A DNA stretch of 64,000 bases from Paucibacter_B soli (GCF_037482845.1 NZ_JBBHJW010000010.1:212481-276480); one strand, 5' to 3'; shown: positions 42,939 to 51,874, numbered from the stretch's first letter. The notes: generated by a model from the letters alone, not told the origin. Numbers and translations are program-made.

Positions 42939-42954
42939 TGTCGCATCCATGCAA
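42939..42954 (+). promoter_or_regulatory. ArgR half-site, forward orientation
   Basis: TGTCGC at 42939-42944, then 8 bases, then AA at 42953-42954, an exact match to the ArgR (AraC-type) half-site of Pseudomonas. It lies in the shared region, 86 bp before the cyanophycinase start and facing the TonB receptor gene. Confidence 0.6.
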
Positions 42955-42981
42955 GCCCGCTCACCAGGCCTGCCGGGCGGT

Positions 42982-43018
42982 TTACACGCATGCGACCTCG
43001 ATTTATGCCGAAGCGACC
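42982..43018 (-). promoter_or_regulatory. Tandem ArgR half-sites, reverse orientation
   Basis: Two copies of GGTCGC-N8-AA on the minus strand, at 43018-43003 and 42997-42982, start 21 bp apart. Each differs from the Pseudomonas ArgR half-site TGTCGC-N8-AA only at the first base. Direct repeats about two helical turns apart are the normal arrangement for an AraC-family dimer, here facing the cyanophycinase operon. Confidence 0.65.
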
Positions 43019-43109
43019 GCCCCACCCAAACCCCATAGGCAAGTGCGCGCAGCCACTTCTAGAGTCGCCCCCAGCTACTCCCCTACCCATCACGACCACC
43101 GAGGCTCAC

Positions 43110-45821
43110 ATGTCCCGATTCAAACTTCAGCACCTCGCGCAAGCCAGCCTGATGCTGATTGCCAGCCAGGCCCTGCATGCGCAGGAGGCACAACTGCAAC
43201 GCGTGGAGATCACCGGCTCCAGCATCAAGCGCATCGAGGGCGAAGGCTCGCTGCCGGTGCAGCTGATCAAGCGCGAGGACATCGACAAGAGCGGCGTGAC
43301 CACCGCGGCCGAGCTGCTCAAGAGCATTAGCGCCAACACCGCGCCGCTGTCCGACGGCGCCAGCATCACCGACGGCACCTCGGGCCAGCGCGGCTTCAAC
43401 GGCGCCAATCTGCGCGGCATCGGCGTCTCCAGCACCCTGGTGCTGCTGAACGGGCGCCGCCTGGCCAACTTCGCCTCGCCCGGCGACAACGCCGGCGTGG
43501 ACCTGAACAACATCCCGGCGGGGGCTATCCAGCGCGTCGAGGTTCTCAAGGACGGTGCCTCCGCGATCTATGGCACCGACGCGATCGGCGGCGTCATCAA
43601 CTTCATCACCCGCAAGGACTACCAGGGCGTGGAGCTGGGCGCCTATGCCAGCGGCACGCAGGAGGGCGGCGCGGGCAAGCGCACCGCCAGCATCAGCGCC
43701 GGCGCTGGCGATCTGAGCCAGGATCGCTTCAACGTCTTCGGCGTGCTGGATGTGCAGCAGCTCGACGCGCTGCGCTCCAGCCAGCGCAAATTCATCCAGG
43801 AACGCCCGCTGGCCAGCACCCTGCCGGCGCTGATGTCCAGCAACACCTTCCCGGCCAATATCGACATCAGCTCGTCGCAGCGCAACGCGCTGATCGCCGC
43901 CGGCCTGCTGCCCGCCGGCACCACGCGCAACCGCATCAACCCGGCCAACCCGGGCTGCAACACGCTCACCGATGCCACCGTGTTCGCGCCGTCGGGCCCC
44001 GGCGGCCCGGTGGCTTGCAGCTACGACTATATGAAGGACACGGAGATCTATCCGGAGGCGCAGAAGATCGGCTTCATCGGCCGCGCCACCTTCCAGGCAG
44101 CCGAAGACCTGCAGCTGTTCGCCGAGCTGGTGCAATCGCATGCCGAGAGCCGCTATGTGCTCAGCCCCAACCCGCAGCGCATCCGCAGCCTGCCGGTGGC
44201 CCTGCTGCCGGAACCCTACCGCGCGGTGCTGAACAAGGCTGGCCTGCCCGCCACGTTCAGCGGCATACGCTATCGCATGAGCGAGGCCGGCAACCGCAGC
44301 AACGAGGTCAGCAGCGATGCGCAGCGCATCGTGCTGGGTGGCAGCGCCAGCCTTGCCGGCTGGGATCTTGACTTCGGCATCGCGCGTGCCCAGAACGACG
44401 CCGTTGACAAGTATGTGGACGGTTATGTGCTGTTCGACAAGTTCGACGCCGGCGTGCGCGCCGGCACCATCAATCCCTGGGCCCCGTCCGGCCAGGCCGG
44501 CAAGGATCTGATCAGCAGCATCAAGATCAACGACGAGGCGCGCAAGGCCAGGGGCGTGAGCACCTCGGTCGACGCCAAGGCCTCGCGCAGCCTGATGGCG
44601 CTGGCGGGTGGCGATCTGGCGATCGCCGTGGGCGCCGAGTTCCGCAAGGAGAACACCAGCTTCACGCCCTCGGCGCTGCTGCTGTCCAACAATATCGCGG
44701 GCGACCGCGGCGCCACCGGCGCGGCCGATCTCAAGGCCACCGACGACAGCCGCAAGGTGGCCTCGGCCTTCACCGAGCTGAACGCCCCGTTCAGCAAGGA
44801 GCTGGAGCTGCAGGCCGCGCTGCGCTACGACCGCTACAGCGAGGTAGGCTCGACCACCAATCCCAAGCTGGGCCTGCGCTGGCAGCCCGAGAAGACGCTG
44901 CTGCTGCGCGGCTCGGTGGGCACGGGCTTTCGCGCGCCCTCGCTGGCCGACCTGAAGCGCCCCACCACCTTCGGCTCGGCATCGAGCTTCCTGACCGACC
45001 CGCAATGCGTGAAGCAGGAAGGTTCGATCGATCTGTGTACCGACCAATGGGCCGTCGAACGCCGCTCCAACCCGAAGCTGAAGCCCGAGAAGTCGCGCCA
45101 GTTCAGCCTGGGCCTGATCTTCGAGCCGGCGCGCGAGCTGAGCTTCAGCGTCGACTACTGGAATATCCGCAAGACCGACGTGATCAGCACGCTGGGCGAG
45201 CAGATCATCGTGGACAGCCCCGAGAAGTACAACGGCAGCTATATCCAGCGCGACGCCGATGGCTTCATCAGCAACATCCTGCTGCAAAAGGAAAACCAGG
45301 GTGTGCTCAAGACCGACGGCCTGGACCTGGGCGTCGACTGGCGCAGCGCCAAGGGTGAATTCGGCCGCTTCAGCGCCGGCCTCTCGGGCACGCTGGTCCT
45401 GCACTACGACCGCCAGTTCGGCCCCAAGGAGCCCTACCGCAGCAATCTGGGCCTGTTCCTGAACGACCAGGTGGTGCAGAAATGGCGCCACCGCTTGAAC
45501 CTGGGCTGGGACCTCGGCCCCTTCGGCCTGACCCTGAGCAACCAGTACTCCTCCGGCTACACCGACCAGAACACCACCTACGATCCCTCCAGCGACACGC
45601 TGCTGCCCTCGCGCAAGGTAGCTGCCTACTCGCTATGGGACCTGACCGGCAGCTGGAACGTGAACAAGCAGCTGAAGCTGCGGGCCGGCGTGCTGAACCT
45701 GCTCAACACCGCCCCGCCCTTCTCCAACCAGGCCTACTACTTCCTGGCCACTTACGACCCGACCTACACGGATCCCAAGGGGCGCAGTGCCTTCGTGAGC
45801 CTGAGCTACAGCCTGCGCTGA
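43110..45821 (+). CDS. TonB-dependent outer-membrane receptor
   Basis: A 903-residue TonB-dependent receptor. The signal peptide is about residues 1-24 (ASLMLIASQALHAQ). The plug domain spans about 30-190 with VEITGSSIKRIEGEGSLPVQ, AELLKSIS, LRGIGVSSTLVLLNGRRL and VEVLKDGASAIYGTDAIGGVINFI, typical of the family. The barrel follows, ending in FVSLSYSLR. The start is the ATG at 43110; an upstream start would read through noncoding DNA. Because it is divergent from the cyanophycinase operon and shares ArgR-like sites, I infer it imports cyanophycin fragments or dipeptides. Confidence 0.9.
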   Translation: MSRFKLQHLAQASLMLIASQALHAQEAQLQRVEITGSSIKRIEGEGSLPVQLIKREDIDKSGVTTAAELLKSISANTAPLSDGASITDGTSGQRGFNGANLRGIGVSSTLVLLNGRRLANFASPGDNAGVDLNNIPAGAIQRVEVLKDGASAIYGTDAIGGVINFITRKDYQGVELGAYASGTQEGGAGKRTASISAGAGDLSQDRFNVFGVLDVQQLDALRSSQRKFIQERPLASTLPALMSSNTFPANIDISSSQRNALIAAGLLPAGTTRNRINPANPGCNTLTDATVFAPSGPGGPVACSYDYMKDTEIYPEAQKIGFIGRATFQAAEDLQLFAELVQSHAESRYVLSPNPQRIRSLPVALLPEPYRAVLNKAGLPATFSGIRYRMSEAGNRSNEVSSDAQRIVLGGSASLAGWDLDFGIARAQNDAVDKYVDGYVLFDKFDAGVRAGTINPWAPSGQAGKDLISSIKINDEARKARGVSTSVDAKASRSLMALAGGDLAIAVGAEFRKENTSFTPSALLLSNNIAGDRGATGAADLKATDDSRKVASAFTELNAPFSKELELQAALRYDRYSEVGSTTNPKLGLRWQPEKTLLLRGSVGTGFRAPSLADLKRPTTFGSASSFLTDPQCVKQEGSIDLCTDQWAVERRSNPKLKPEKSRQFSLGLIFEPARELSFSVDYWNIRKTDVISTLGEQIIVDSPEKYNGSYIQRDADGFISNILLQKENQGVLKTDGLDLGVDWRSAKGEFGRFSAGLSGTLVLHYDRQFGPKEPYRSNLGLFLNDQVVQKWRHRLNLGWDLGPFGLTLSNQYSSGYTDQNTTYDPSSDTLLPSRKVAAYSLWDLTGSWNVNKQLKLRAGVLNLLNTAPPFSNQAYYFLATYDPTYTDPKGRSAFVSLSYSLR

Positions 45822-45835
45822 TGGTCTGAGAGAGC

Positions 45836-45857
45836 GCGCCGGCCTCAGTGCCGGCGC
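45836..45857 (+). terminator. Hairpin between the TonB receptor and yceH
   Basis: GCGCCGGC at 45836-45843 and GCCGGCGC at 45850-45857 form a perfect 8-bp stem with a 6-base loop between two convergent genes. There is no T-run on either side. Confidence 0.5.
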
Positions 45858-45865
45858 CGGCAGCC

Positions 45866-46516
45866 TCAGGTCGCTATGCCCAGCTCGCCCGCCATGCGCG
45901 CCACCAGGGCCTTGAGTCCGTCGAGCTCGGCGCGCAAGGCCTTCTGCTCTTCACGCAGCTGCTGCAGCTCGTCATCGTCTCCGCGCCGCGGCGCCACGCC
46001 GGTGCCCGGTTCGACCTGGGCCGGCTCGCCGCACAGCAGATGGGCCCAGCGCTGCTCGCGCGCCCCCGGCGCACGCGCCAGCTTGCACACCAGCGGCGGC
46101 TGGCGTTCCGCCAGCTCCTCCAGAAAACCATCGACCGAGGAGATATCGGCAAAGCGGTGCAGGCGTTCGGTGTTGGCGCGCAGCTCGGCCGAGGTCTGCG
46201 GGCCGCGCAGCATCAGCAGCGTCAGCAGCGCCTCGGCCTGGCCGGGCACGCCCAGCACGCGGCGCAGATTGTGCTCGTAGCGCAGCACGCGGCTGCCGCT
46301 CACATTGTTCACCAGGCTCATGCCGCGCAGCTCGTCCAGCGCCTGCAGCACCTCCGATTCCGCGGCGTTCATGACCGGCTCGCGCGCGGTCTTCTGGTTG
46401 CAGCCCAGGGTCAGCGCGTTGAGCGAGAGCGGATAGCTGTCCGGCACGGTGTGCTGCTTCTCCACCAGCACGGCCAGCACGCGCGCTTCCAGCGCGCTCA
46501 AGATTCGCAAGGACAT
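45866..46516 (-). CDS. yceH: DUF480 protein YceH
   Basis: A 216-residue DUF480 protein with two winged-helix domains; function unknown. It begins LSALEARVLAVLVEKQHTVPDSYPLSLNALTLGCNQKTAREPV, the family's hallmark start, and continues LLMLRGPQTSAELRANTERLH near residue 98. A C-terminal coiled coil (ELQQLREEQKALRAELDGLKALV) follows. It starts 4 bp after the SDR gene on the same strand. Confidence 0.92.
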   Translation of the reverse strand: MSLRILSALEARVLAVLVEKQHTVPDSYPLSLNALTLGCNQKTAREPVMNAAESEVLQALDELRGMSLVNNVSGSRVLRYEHNLRRVLGVPGQAEALLTLLMLRGPQTSAELRANTERLHRFADISSVDGFLEELAERQPPLVCKLARAPGAREQRWAHLLCGEPAQVEPGTGVAPRRGDDDELQQLREEQKALRAELDGLKALVARMAGELGIAT

Positions 46517-46520
46517 GCGC

Positions 46521-47303
46521 TCAGACTCCGAAGCCGTCGTCGGCCTGAATGACGGCGCCGTTGATGAAATGGCTCTCGTTGGCGCACAGCATCATCAGGG
46601 TGGTGTCGAGGTCGCGCGGATGGCCGACACGCTTGCGCGGCAGCAGTTCCACCAGCTTCTTGCCCTGCTCGCTGCCCCAATGATGGTGGTTGATCTCGGT
46701 ATCGATATAGCCCGGGCAGATCGCATTCACATTGATGCCGTACTTGCCCCATTCCAGCGCCATCGCGCGCGTCATGTGGATCACCGCGGCCTTGCTCATC
46801 GAGTACACGCCGATCTGGCTGAGCACGCGCAGGCCCGCCATCGACGCGATATTGACGATGCGCCCGCCGGTGAAGGTGCCCGGCGCCGCGCCGCGCGCGC
46901 GCGCCAGCATGCGCTTGCCGACCTCCTGCGCCACGAAGAAGGCGCCGCGCACATTCGTGTCCATCACGAAGTCGTAGTCGTTGGGACTCACGTCGGTGAG
47001 CTTCTGCGTGGTGCTAACCCCGGAGTTGTTGACCAGGATGTCTATCGTGCCCATCTCGGTCTCGGCATGCGCCACGGCGGACTTGATGCTGTCCAGATCG
47101 GTGACGTCCAGCGCCACCACATGGGCGTCGCCGCCACCCGCCTCGATCTCGGCGCGCAAGGTCTTGAGACGCTCGACGCGCCGGCCCGCCAGCACCACGC
47201 CCGCACCCGCCTGGGCCAGCGTCTTGGCAAACTGCGCGCCCAGGCCGCTGGAAGCGCCCGTCACCAGGGCCACGCGGCCCGCGAGATCGATGCTGTAGCT
47301 CAT
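46521..47303 (-). CDS. SDR-family oxidoreductase
   Basis: A 260-residue short-chain dehydrogenase. It has the NAD(P) motif GASSGLGAQFAK near residue 17, NNSG near residue 93, and the catalytic Ser, Tyr and Lys in NIASMAGL and YSMSKAAV (about residues 150-172). The ATG at 47303 follows an AAAGGA site. It is divergent from ETF-QO, with a 22-bp palindromic operator between, so a fatty-acid or amino-acid degradation role is possible. The exact substrate is unknown. Confidence 0.85.
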   Translation of the reverse strand: MSYSIDLAGRVALVTGASSGLGAQFAKTLAQAGAGVVLAGRRVERLKTLRAEIEAGGGDAHVVALDVTDLDSIKSAVAHAETEMGTIDILVNNSGVSTTQKLTDVSPNDYDFVMDTNVRGAFFVAQEVGKRMLARARGAAPGTFTGGRIVNIASMAGLRVLSQIGVYSMSKAAVIHMTRAMALEWGKYGINVNAICPGYIDTEINHHHWGSEQGKKLVELLPRKRVGHPRDLDTTLMMLCANESHFINGAVIQADDGFGV

Positions 47304-47433
47304 GTCTTTTCCTTTGATGCTTTGCTGGGAACGATAGCACGCAAGCCCCCCGGCACACCGCCGCGCGGGCGGCGCAATCGCCCCCCCGCAAGGCGTCTCC
47401 AAGCAGACAGCCTAGACCGCGAACTCTAGGCAA

Positions 47434-47455
47434 AAATAGCACGATCGTTCTATTT
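47434..47455. promoter_or_regulatory. 22-bp palindromic operator between SDR and ETF-QO genes
   Basis: AATAG-x-ACGATCGT-x-CTATT, centred between 47444 and 47445 and extended by one A/T pair, pairs at 10 of 11 positions. This AT-flanked, ACGATCGT-centred palindrome resembles TetR-family operators. It lies between two divergent genes. Confidence 0.65.
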
Positions 47456-47536
47456 GAAATACAGCCCCGTAGAATCCGCCGCAAACCGGTAAATGCCGGC
47501 ACCGCGTTCTCCCTCAAAAAAATCCAAGGATTTCCC

Positions 47537-49222
47537 ATGAGCTCTTCCGATCTGCTCGCCGAATACGGCCCACGCGAAAGCATGGAATACGACGTGGTGA
47601 TCGTCGGCGCCGGCCCCGCCGGGCTGGCCACGGCGATACGCCTGAAGCAGCTGGCCGCCGAGCGCTCCAAGGAAGTCTCGGTGGTGGTGCTGGAAAAGGG
47701 CTCGGAACCCGGCGCCCACATCCTCTCGGGCGCGGTGATGGACCCGATCGCGCTGACGGAGCTGTTCCCGAACTGGCAGGAGCTGGGCGCGCCGCTGAAG
47801 CAGGCAGTGACCGGCGACGACATCCTCTTCCTCAGCGAGACCGGCTCGCGCAGCACGCCGCAATGGCTGATCCCCGAGTGCTTCCACAACGAGGGCAATT
47901 ACGTCATCTCGCTGGGTGCGCTGACCAAATGGCTGGGCGAGCAGGCCGAAGCCCTGGGCGTGGAGATCTTCCCCGGCTTCACCGCGGCGGAAGTGCTGTA
48001 CGACGACAAGGGCGCGGTGCGCGGTGTGGCCACCGGCAATCTGGGCGTTGGCAAGGATGGCAAGCCCAACGACAGCTTCCAGCTGGGCATGGAGCTGCTG
48101 GGCAAGTACACCGTGTTTGCCGAAGGTGCGCGCGGCCACCTGGGCAAGCAGCTGATCGCCAAGTACCAGCTCGACGCCGGGCGCGATGCCCAGAGCTGGG
48201 CCATCGGCATCAAGGAACTCTGGGAAATCCCGGCCGACAAGGCCAGGCCCGGCCATGTGCTGCACACCGCCGGCTGGCCAATCGTGGACGAGAGCTTCGG
48301 CGGCGGCTTCCTCTACCACCTGGAAGGCAACAAGGTCACGCTGGGCTTTGTGCTGGGGCTCAACTACGAGAACCCCTGGATGAGCCCCTTCGAGGAAATG
48401 CAGCGCTGGAAGACCCACCCCGACGTGCGCCGCCACATCGAAGGCGGCAAGCGCATCGGCTACGGCGCCCGCGCCATCAACAACGGCGGCCTGCAGGCCC
48501 TGCCCAAGCAGGTGTTCCCGGGCGGCGCCCTGGTGGGCTGCGACGCCGGCTATCTGAACGCCTCGCGCATCAAGGGCAGCCATGCCGCCATCAAGACCGG
48601 CATGCTCGCCGCCGAGGCCGCCTTCGATGCGCTGCAGGCCGGTCGAGCCCAGGACGAGCTCAGCGCCTACCCCGCGGCCTTTGAAAAGAGCTGGCTGCAC
48701 ACCGAGCTGCAAGCGACCAAGAACTTCAAGCTCTGGTTCAAGTACGGCAAGCTGGTCGGCAATCTGATGACCGGCATCGAGCAATGGCTGCTGCCCAAGC
48801 TGGGCGTGAAAGTGCCGCCCTGGACCCTGCACAACAGCAAACCCGACCACCTGGCGCTGCGCCCGGCGGCCGAGTGTCCCAAGATCGACTATCCGAAGCC
48901 GGACGGCAAGCTGAGCTTCGACCGCCTCTCGTCGGTGTTCATCTCCAACACCAACCATGAGGAGAACCAGCCGGCGCACCTGACGCTCAAGGACGCCTCG
49001 GTGCCGGTGGCCATCAACCTCGCCAAGTACGCCGGCCCCGAGAGCCGCTACTGCCCGGCCGGGGTGTACGAGTTCGTCAAGAACGACGACGGCAGCGACC
49101 GCCTGCAGATCAATGCGCAGAACTGTGTGCATTGCAAGACATGCGACATCAAGGACCCGACCCAGAACATCGTCTGGGTCACGCCCGAGGGCGGCGGCGG
49201 GCCGAACTACGCCGGCATGTAG
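47537..49222 (+). CDS. Electron transfer flavoprotein-ubiquinone oxidoreductase
   Basis: A 561-residue membrane-associated flavoprotein that passes electrons from ETF (reduced by acyl-CoA dehydrogenases) to ubiquinone. It has the FAD motif VIVGAGPAGLATAIRL near residue 20 and a C-terminal [4Fe-4S] domain with YCPAGVYEF and CVHCKTCDIKDPTQNIVW (about 510-550). The sequence AHILSGAVMDP near residue 60 is typical. Length matches the family (~550). The operator upstream suggests coordination with the divergent SDR gene. Confidence 0.95.
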   Translation: MSSSDLLAEYGPRESMEYDVVIVGAGPAGLATAIRLKQLAAERSKEVSVVVLEKGSEPGAHILSGAVMDPIALTELFPNWQELGAPLKQAVTGDDILFLSETGSRSTPQWLIPECFHNEGNYVISLGALTKWLGEQAEALGVEIFPGFTAAEVLYDDKGAVRGVATGNLGVGKDGKPNDSFQLGMELLGKYTVFAEGARGHLGKQLIAKYQLDAGRDAQSWAIGIKELWEIPADKARPGHVLHTAGWPIVDESFGGGFLYHLEGNKVTLGFVLGLNYENPWMSPFEEMQRWKTHPDVRRHIEGGKRIGYGARAINNGGLQALPKQVFPGGALVGCDAGYLNASRIKGSHAAIKTGMLAAEAAFDALQAGRAQDELSAYPAAFEKSWLHTELQATKNFKLWFKYGKLVGNLMTGIEQWLLPKLGVKVPPWTLHNSKPDHLALRPAAECPKIDYPKPDGKLSFDRLSSVFISNTNHEENQPAHLTLKDASVPVAINLAKYAGPESRYCPAGVYEFVKNDDGSDRLQINAQNCVHCKTCDIKDPTQNIVWVTPEGGGGPNYAGM

Positions 49223-49225
49223 GCC

Positions 49226-49843
49226 TCAGAGGCCCAGCCGGTCCATCCAGCGCAGCAGCTGGGCACCCTCGTGCCCCTGCTGCGTATAGCTCTCGCGCAG
49301 CCGGGCGCGCTCCGCCACGCTGCGGTTCTGGCTCAGCTTGGCCTTGGCCTCCCAGCCCTGCACATGGATGCGAAAGCCCACGATGGCGCCCAGCAGCTTG
49401 TGCTGGAAGTCCTCGGGCAGGCCCATCCACTGCGCCGCGTAGCCGGGTTCGTGCTGGGCGATCAGGCGCTTGAGCAAGCGATCCTTGGCGAGCGCCTCAT
49501 CCACCAGCTCCAGCCGGCCGCGCACATGCAGGGCCAGGTAGTTCCAGGTGGGCACATTGAGCGCGCCGTCGTAATGGCGCGGCGACACATAGCCGCCGGG
49601 CCCGCTGAATACCACTAGCAGCTCCGGCTGCGCCGCCAGCCAGGCATGCTGTGGATTGGCGCGCGCCATATGGCCCTCCAGCCACCAGCCGCCCGCGGCA
49701 TCTTCGCCCCAGCTCAGCGGCAGATGCGAGGCAAAGCTGCGTCCGTCGGCATCCGGGCCTATCAGCAAGGCCAGCGGGTGTTCGTCAATGAGCTGGCGCG
49801 CCAGCGCCAGGTCCTGCATACGAAATTGTGGCGGGTTGTACAT
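49226..49843 (-). CDS. PaiB-like FMN-binding protein
   Basis: A 205-residue protein of the PaiB/FMN-binding split-barrel family, annotated as a negative transcriptional regulator. Family motifs are MYNPPQFR at the start, SHLPLSW near residue 40, FSGPGGYVSPRHY near residue 80, VPTWNYLALHVRG near residue 97 and GFRIHVQGWEAKAKLSQNRS near residue 157. Regulatory action is known only by family name. It is convergent with ETF-QO, with only 3 bp between stops, and stands alone. Confidence 0.88.
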   Translation of the reverse strand: MYNPPQFRMQDLALARQLIDEHPLALLIGPDADGRSFASHLPLSWGEDAAGGWWLEGHMARANPQHAWLAAQPELLVVFSGPGGYVSPRHYDGALNVPTWNYLALHVRGRLELVDEALAKDRLLKRLIAQHEPGYAAQWMGLPEDFQHKLLGAIVGFRIHVQGWEAKAKLSQNRSVAERARLRESYTQQGHEGAQLLRWMDRLGL

Positions 49844-49887
49844 CGCGGCCCTGCTCCTTCATCAGTGGTGCCCCACTGTAGCGAGGT

Positions 49888-50925
49888 TCAGGCGGCGGTC
49901 GCGCGCAGCGTCTGGCTGGGCGATTCGCCGAAGGCGCGCTGATAGTCCTGGCCGAAGCGGCCCAGGTGGCAGAAGCCCCAGCGCAGGGCCAGATCGGTGA
50001 CGCGCGTACCCGACGCGGCATTGAGCAGCTCGGCACGCACCTTGCGCAGCCGCACCTCGCGCAGCATGCGCATGGGGCTGACGCCACGGTAGCGCTGGAA
50101 GCCCAGGAACAGGCTGCGCACGCTCACCCCCGCCAGCGCCGCCAGCTGCTCGGGCGTCAGCGGCTCGGCGCAATGCGCCAGCAGATACTCCTCCACCAGG
50201 CGCACGCTGCGCGGCGCCACCGGCGGGCAGCTGCCCCCCAGCAACTCGCTGGCATCGTGCGGCAGCTTGCCCAGCAGCAGGGCCAGCAGCCGGTACTGCA
50301 GCTGCGCCGATGGCAGCTCGGCCACGGCGCCGTGATCGGCCACCTGAATCAGCGTCAGCAAGAGGTCCTGCAGCAGCGGCTGTTCGTCCAGATGCAGCTG
50401 CGGCAGGAACTGCGGCAGCTGCTGCACGGCCTGCCCCGTCCAGGCCGCAACAAAGCGGCGCAACACCTCGGCCTCGATGCGCACGCAGAGCTGGACATTG
50501 CGCGCGTCCCAGTGCATGCGCAGGTCGGCGCCCGGCGACACCAGGCTGGCACAGCCCGGGTCGGAGCGGAATTCCTGGCCCGCGGTGGCGATGCGGGCCG
50601 AGCCAACGATGGGCAGCTGCAGCAGATAGAAGCGCTCCAGCGGCCCCGGTTGGATGTCCACCTCGGCGCCGTAGCTGAGCTGGCTGATGCCCAGCAAACC
50701 GGCATCCAGGTGCTGCATCTGCGCCGCCAGCCTGGCACCGCGCTCGGGCTCCAGCCGGTGAGGACGAAACACCCGCGCCACCGTGGCCTGCGCGCAATCG
50801 CGGTCGCTGGTGGCGAACAGGGTGCGGCGCCGCTGTGCCCCCTGCCAGGCCTGTGCCAAGGCCTGCGCGGCCGATCCGGTCGGCGCGCAGGCGGGGCTTG
50901 TGGCGGGGGGTGTGAATGGGTTCAT
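49888..50925 (-). CDS. AraC-family transcriptional regulator
   Basis: A 345-residue regulator. Residues about 30-215 form an AraC-binding-like N-terminal domain (LLQLPIVGSARIATAGQEF). The C-terminus has an AraC helix-turn-helix: EQLAALAGVSVRSLFLGFQRYRGVSP (about 258-285) and DLALRWGFCHLGRFGQDYQRAFG. It is divergent from the aromatic-catabolism cluster, so is its likely activator; TGCGCT occurs twice, 10 bp apart, at 50986-51001 in the shared region. The start is the ATG at 50925. Confidence 0.9.
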   Translation of the reverse strand: MNPFTPPATSPACAPTGSAAQALAQAWQGAQRRRTLFATSDRDCAQATVARVFRPHRLEPERGARLAAQMQHLDAGLLGISQLSYGAEVDIQPGPLERFYLLQLPIVGSARIATAGQEFRSDPGCASLVSPGADLRMHWDARNVQLCVRIEAEVLRRFVAAWTGQAVQQLPQFLPQLHLDEQPLLQDLLLTLIQVADHGAVAELPSAQLQYRLLALLLGKLPHDASELLGGSCPPVAPRSVRLVEEYLLAHCAEPLTPEQLAALAGVSVRSLFLGFQRYRGVSPMRMLREVRLRKVRAELLNAASGTRVTDLALRWGFCHLGRFGQDYQRAFGESPSQTLRATAA

Positions 50926-51085
50926 GACGCAGCTCAATGTAATGAGTCGGCCGCGGCCGCGCCAGATGAGCAACCTCAGTGCCGCTGCGCTTTCTTGCGC
51001 TGAACGGATAAAGCCTGCGCCGCCCGGATAGTGCGCGGCACGCCCCGCACCGGACCATGCATGCATCGCTCAACAGGAGAGACAG

Positions 51086-51874
51086 ATGCAGGGATTGTCT
51101 GGAAAAGTGGCCCTTGTCACCGGCGGCGCCACCTTGATGGGTGCCGCCGTGGTCGAACGGCTGAGCGCCTATGGCGCCAAGGTGGCCGTGCTTGACATCG
51201 ACGCCGCGGGCGCCGAGCGCGTTGCGGCGCAAGCCCCCGAGCAGCGCCTGGCGCTGGCCTGCGACATCACGAACGACAGCCAGCTGGCCGAGTGCGTTGC
51301 CGCCGTGCAGCAAAGGTTCGGCGGCGTGGACCTGCTGGTGAATCTGGCGTGCAGCTATCTGGATAACGGCATCGCGTCACCACGCGCCGAATGGCAGGCC
51401 GCACTGGATGTCAACCTCATCAGCGCGGTGATGGCCACACGTGCGGTGCACGCCTCCATGAAACAGCGTGGCGGCGGCGCCGTCGTCAATTTCACCAGCA
51501 TCTCATCCAAGGTGGCGCAGACCGGCCGCTGGCTCTACCCGGTCAGCAAGGCCGCGCTGGTGCAGCTGACCCGCAATATGGCGATGGACCTGGCGGCCGA
51601 TCGCATCCGCGTGAACTCGGTCTCGCCGGGCTGGACCTGGTGCCGCCTGATGAACGAGCTGAGCGGCGGTGACCGCGCCAAGACCGACCGCGTGGCCGCG
51701 CCCTACCACCTGCTGGGCCGCGTCGCCGACCCGGCCGAGGTGGCCGAGGTGGTGGCCTTTCTGTGCTCCGAGCACGCCAGCTTCGTCACCGGCGCCGACT
51801 ACGCGGTGGACGGCGGCTATTCGGCCATGGGCCCGGAGCAGAACCTGCCGGCCATTCCCAAGCTGATGGACTGA
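51086..51874 (+). CDS. SDR-family oxidoreductase, aromatic cluster
   Basis: A 262-residue short-chain dehydrogenase. GGATLMGAAVVE near residue 13 is the nucleotide fold; the usual Gly pattern is altered (G-G-A-T-L-M-G). NFTSISSKVAQ holds the catalytic Ser, and YPVSKAALVQL holds Tyr and Lys (about residues 152-162). The ATG follows AGGAGAG. It is the first gene of the plus-strand cluster, 40 bp before the monooxygenase gene, so probably oxidises a dihydrodiol or alcohol from that pathway. Confidence 0.88.
   Translation: MQGLSGKVALVTGGATLMGAAVVERLSAYGAKVAVLDIDAAGAERVAAQAPEQRLALACDITNDSQLAECVAAVQQRFGGVDLLVNLACSYLDNGIASPRAEWQAALDVNLISAVMATRAVHASMKQRGGGAVVNFTSISSKVAQTGRWLYPVSKAALVQLTRNMAMDLAADRIRVNSVSPGWTWCRLMNELSGGDRAKTDRVAAPYHLLGRVADPAEVAEVVAFLCSEHASFVTGADYAVDGGYSAMGPEQNLPAIPKLMD

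Noticed and set aside
43083..45491. An 802-residue minus-strand open frame opposite the TonB receptor
   Set aside because: It is a high-GC shadow of a gene with full plug and barrel motifs.
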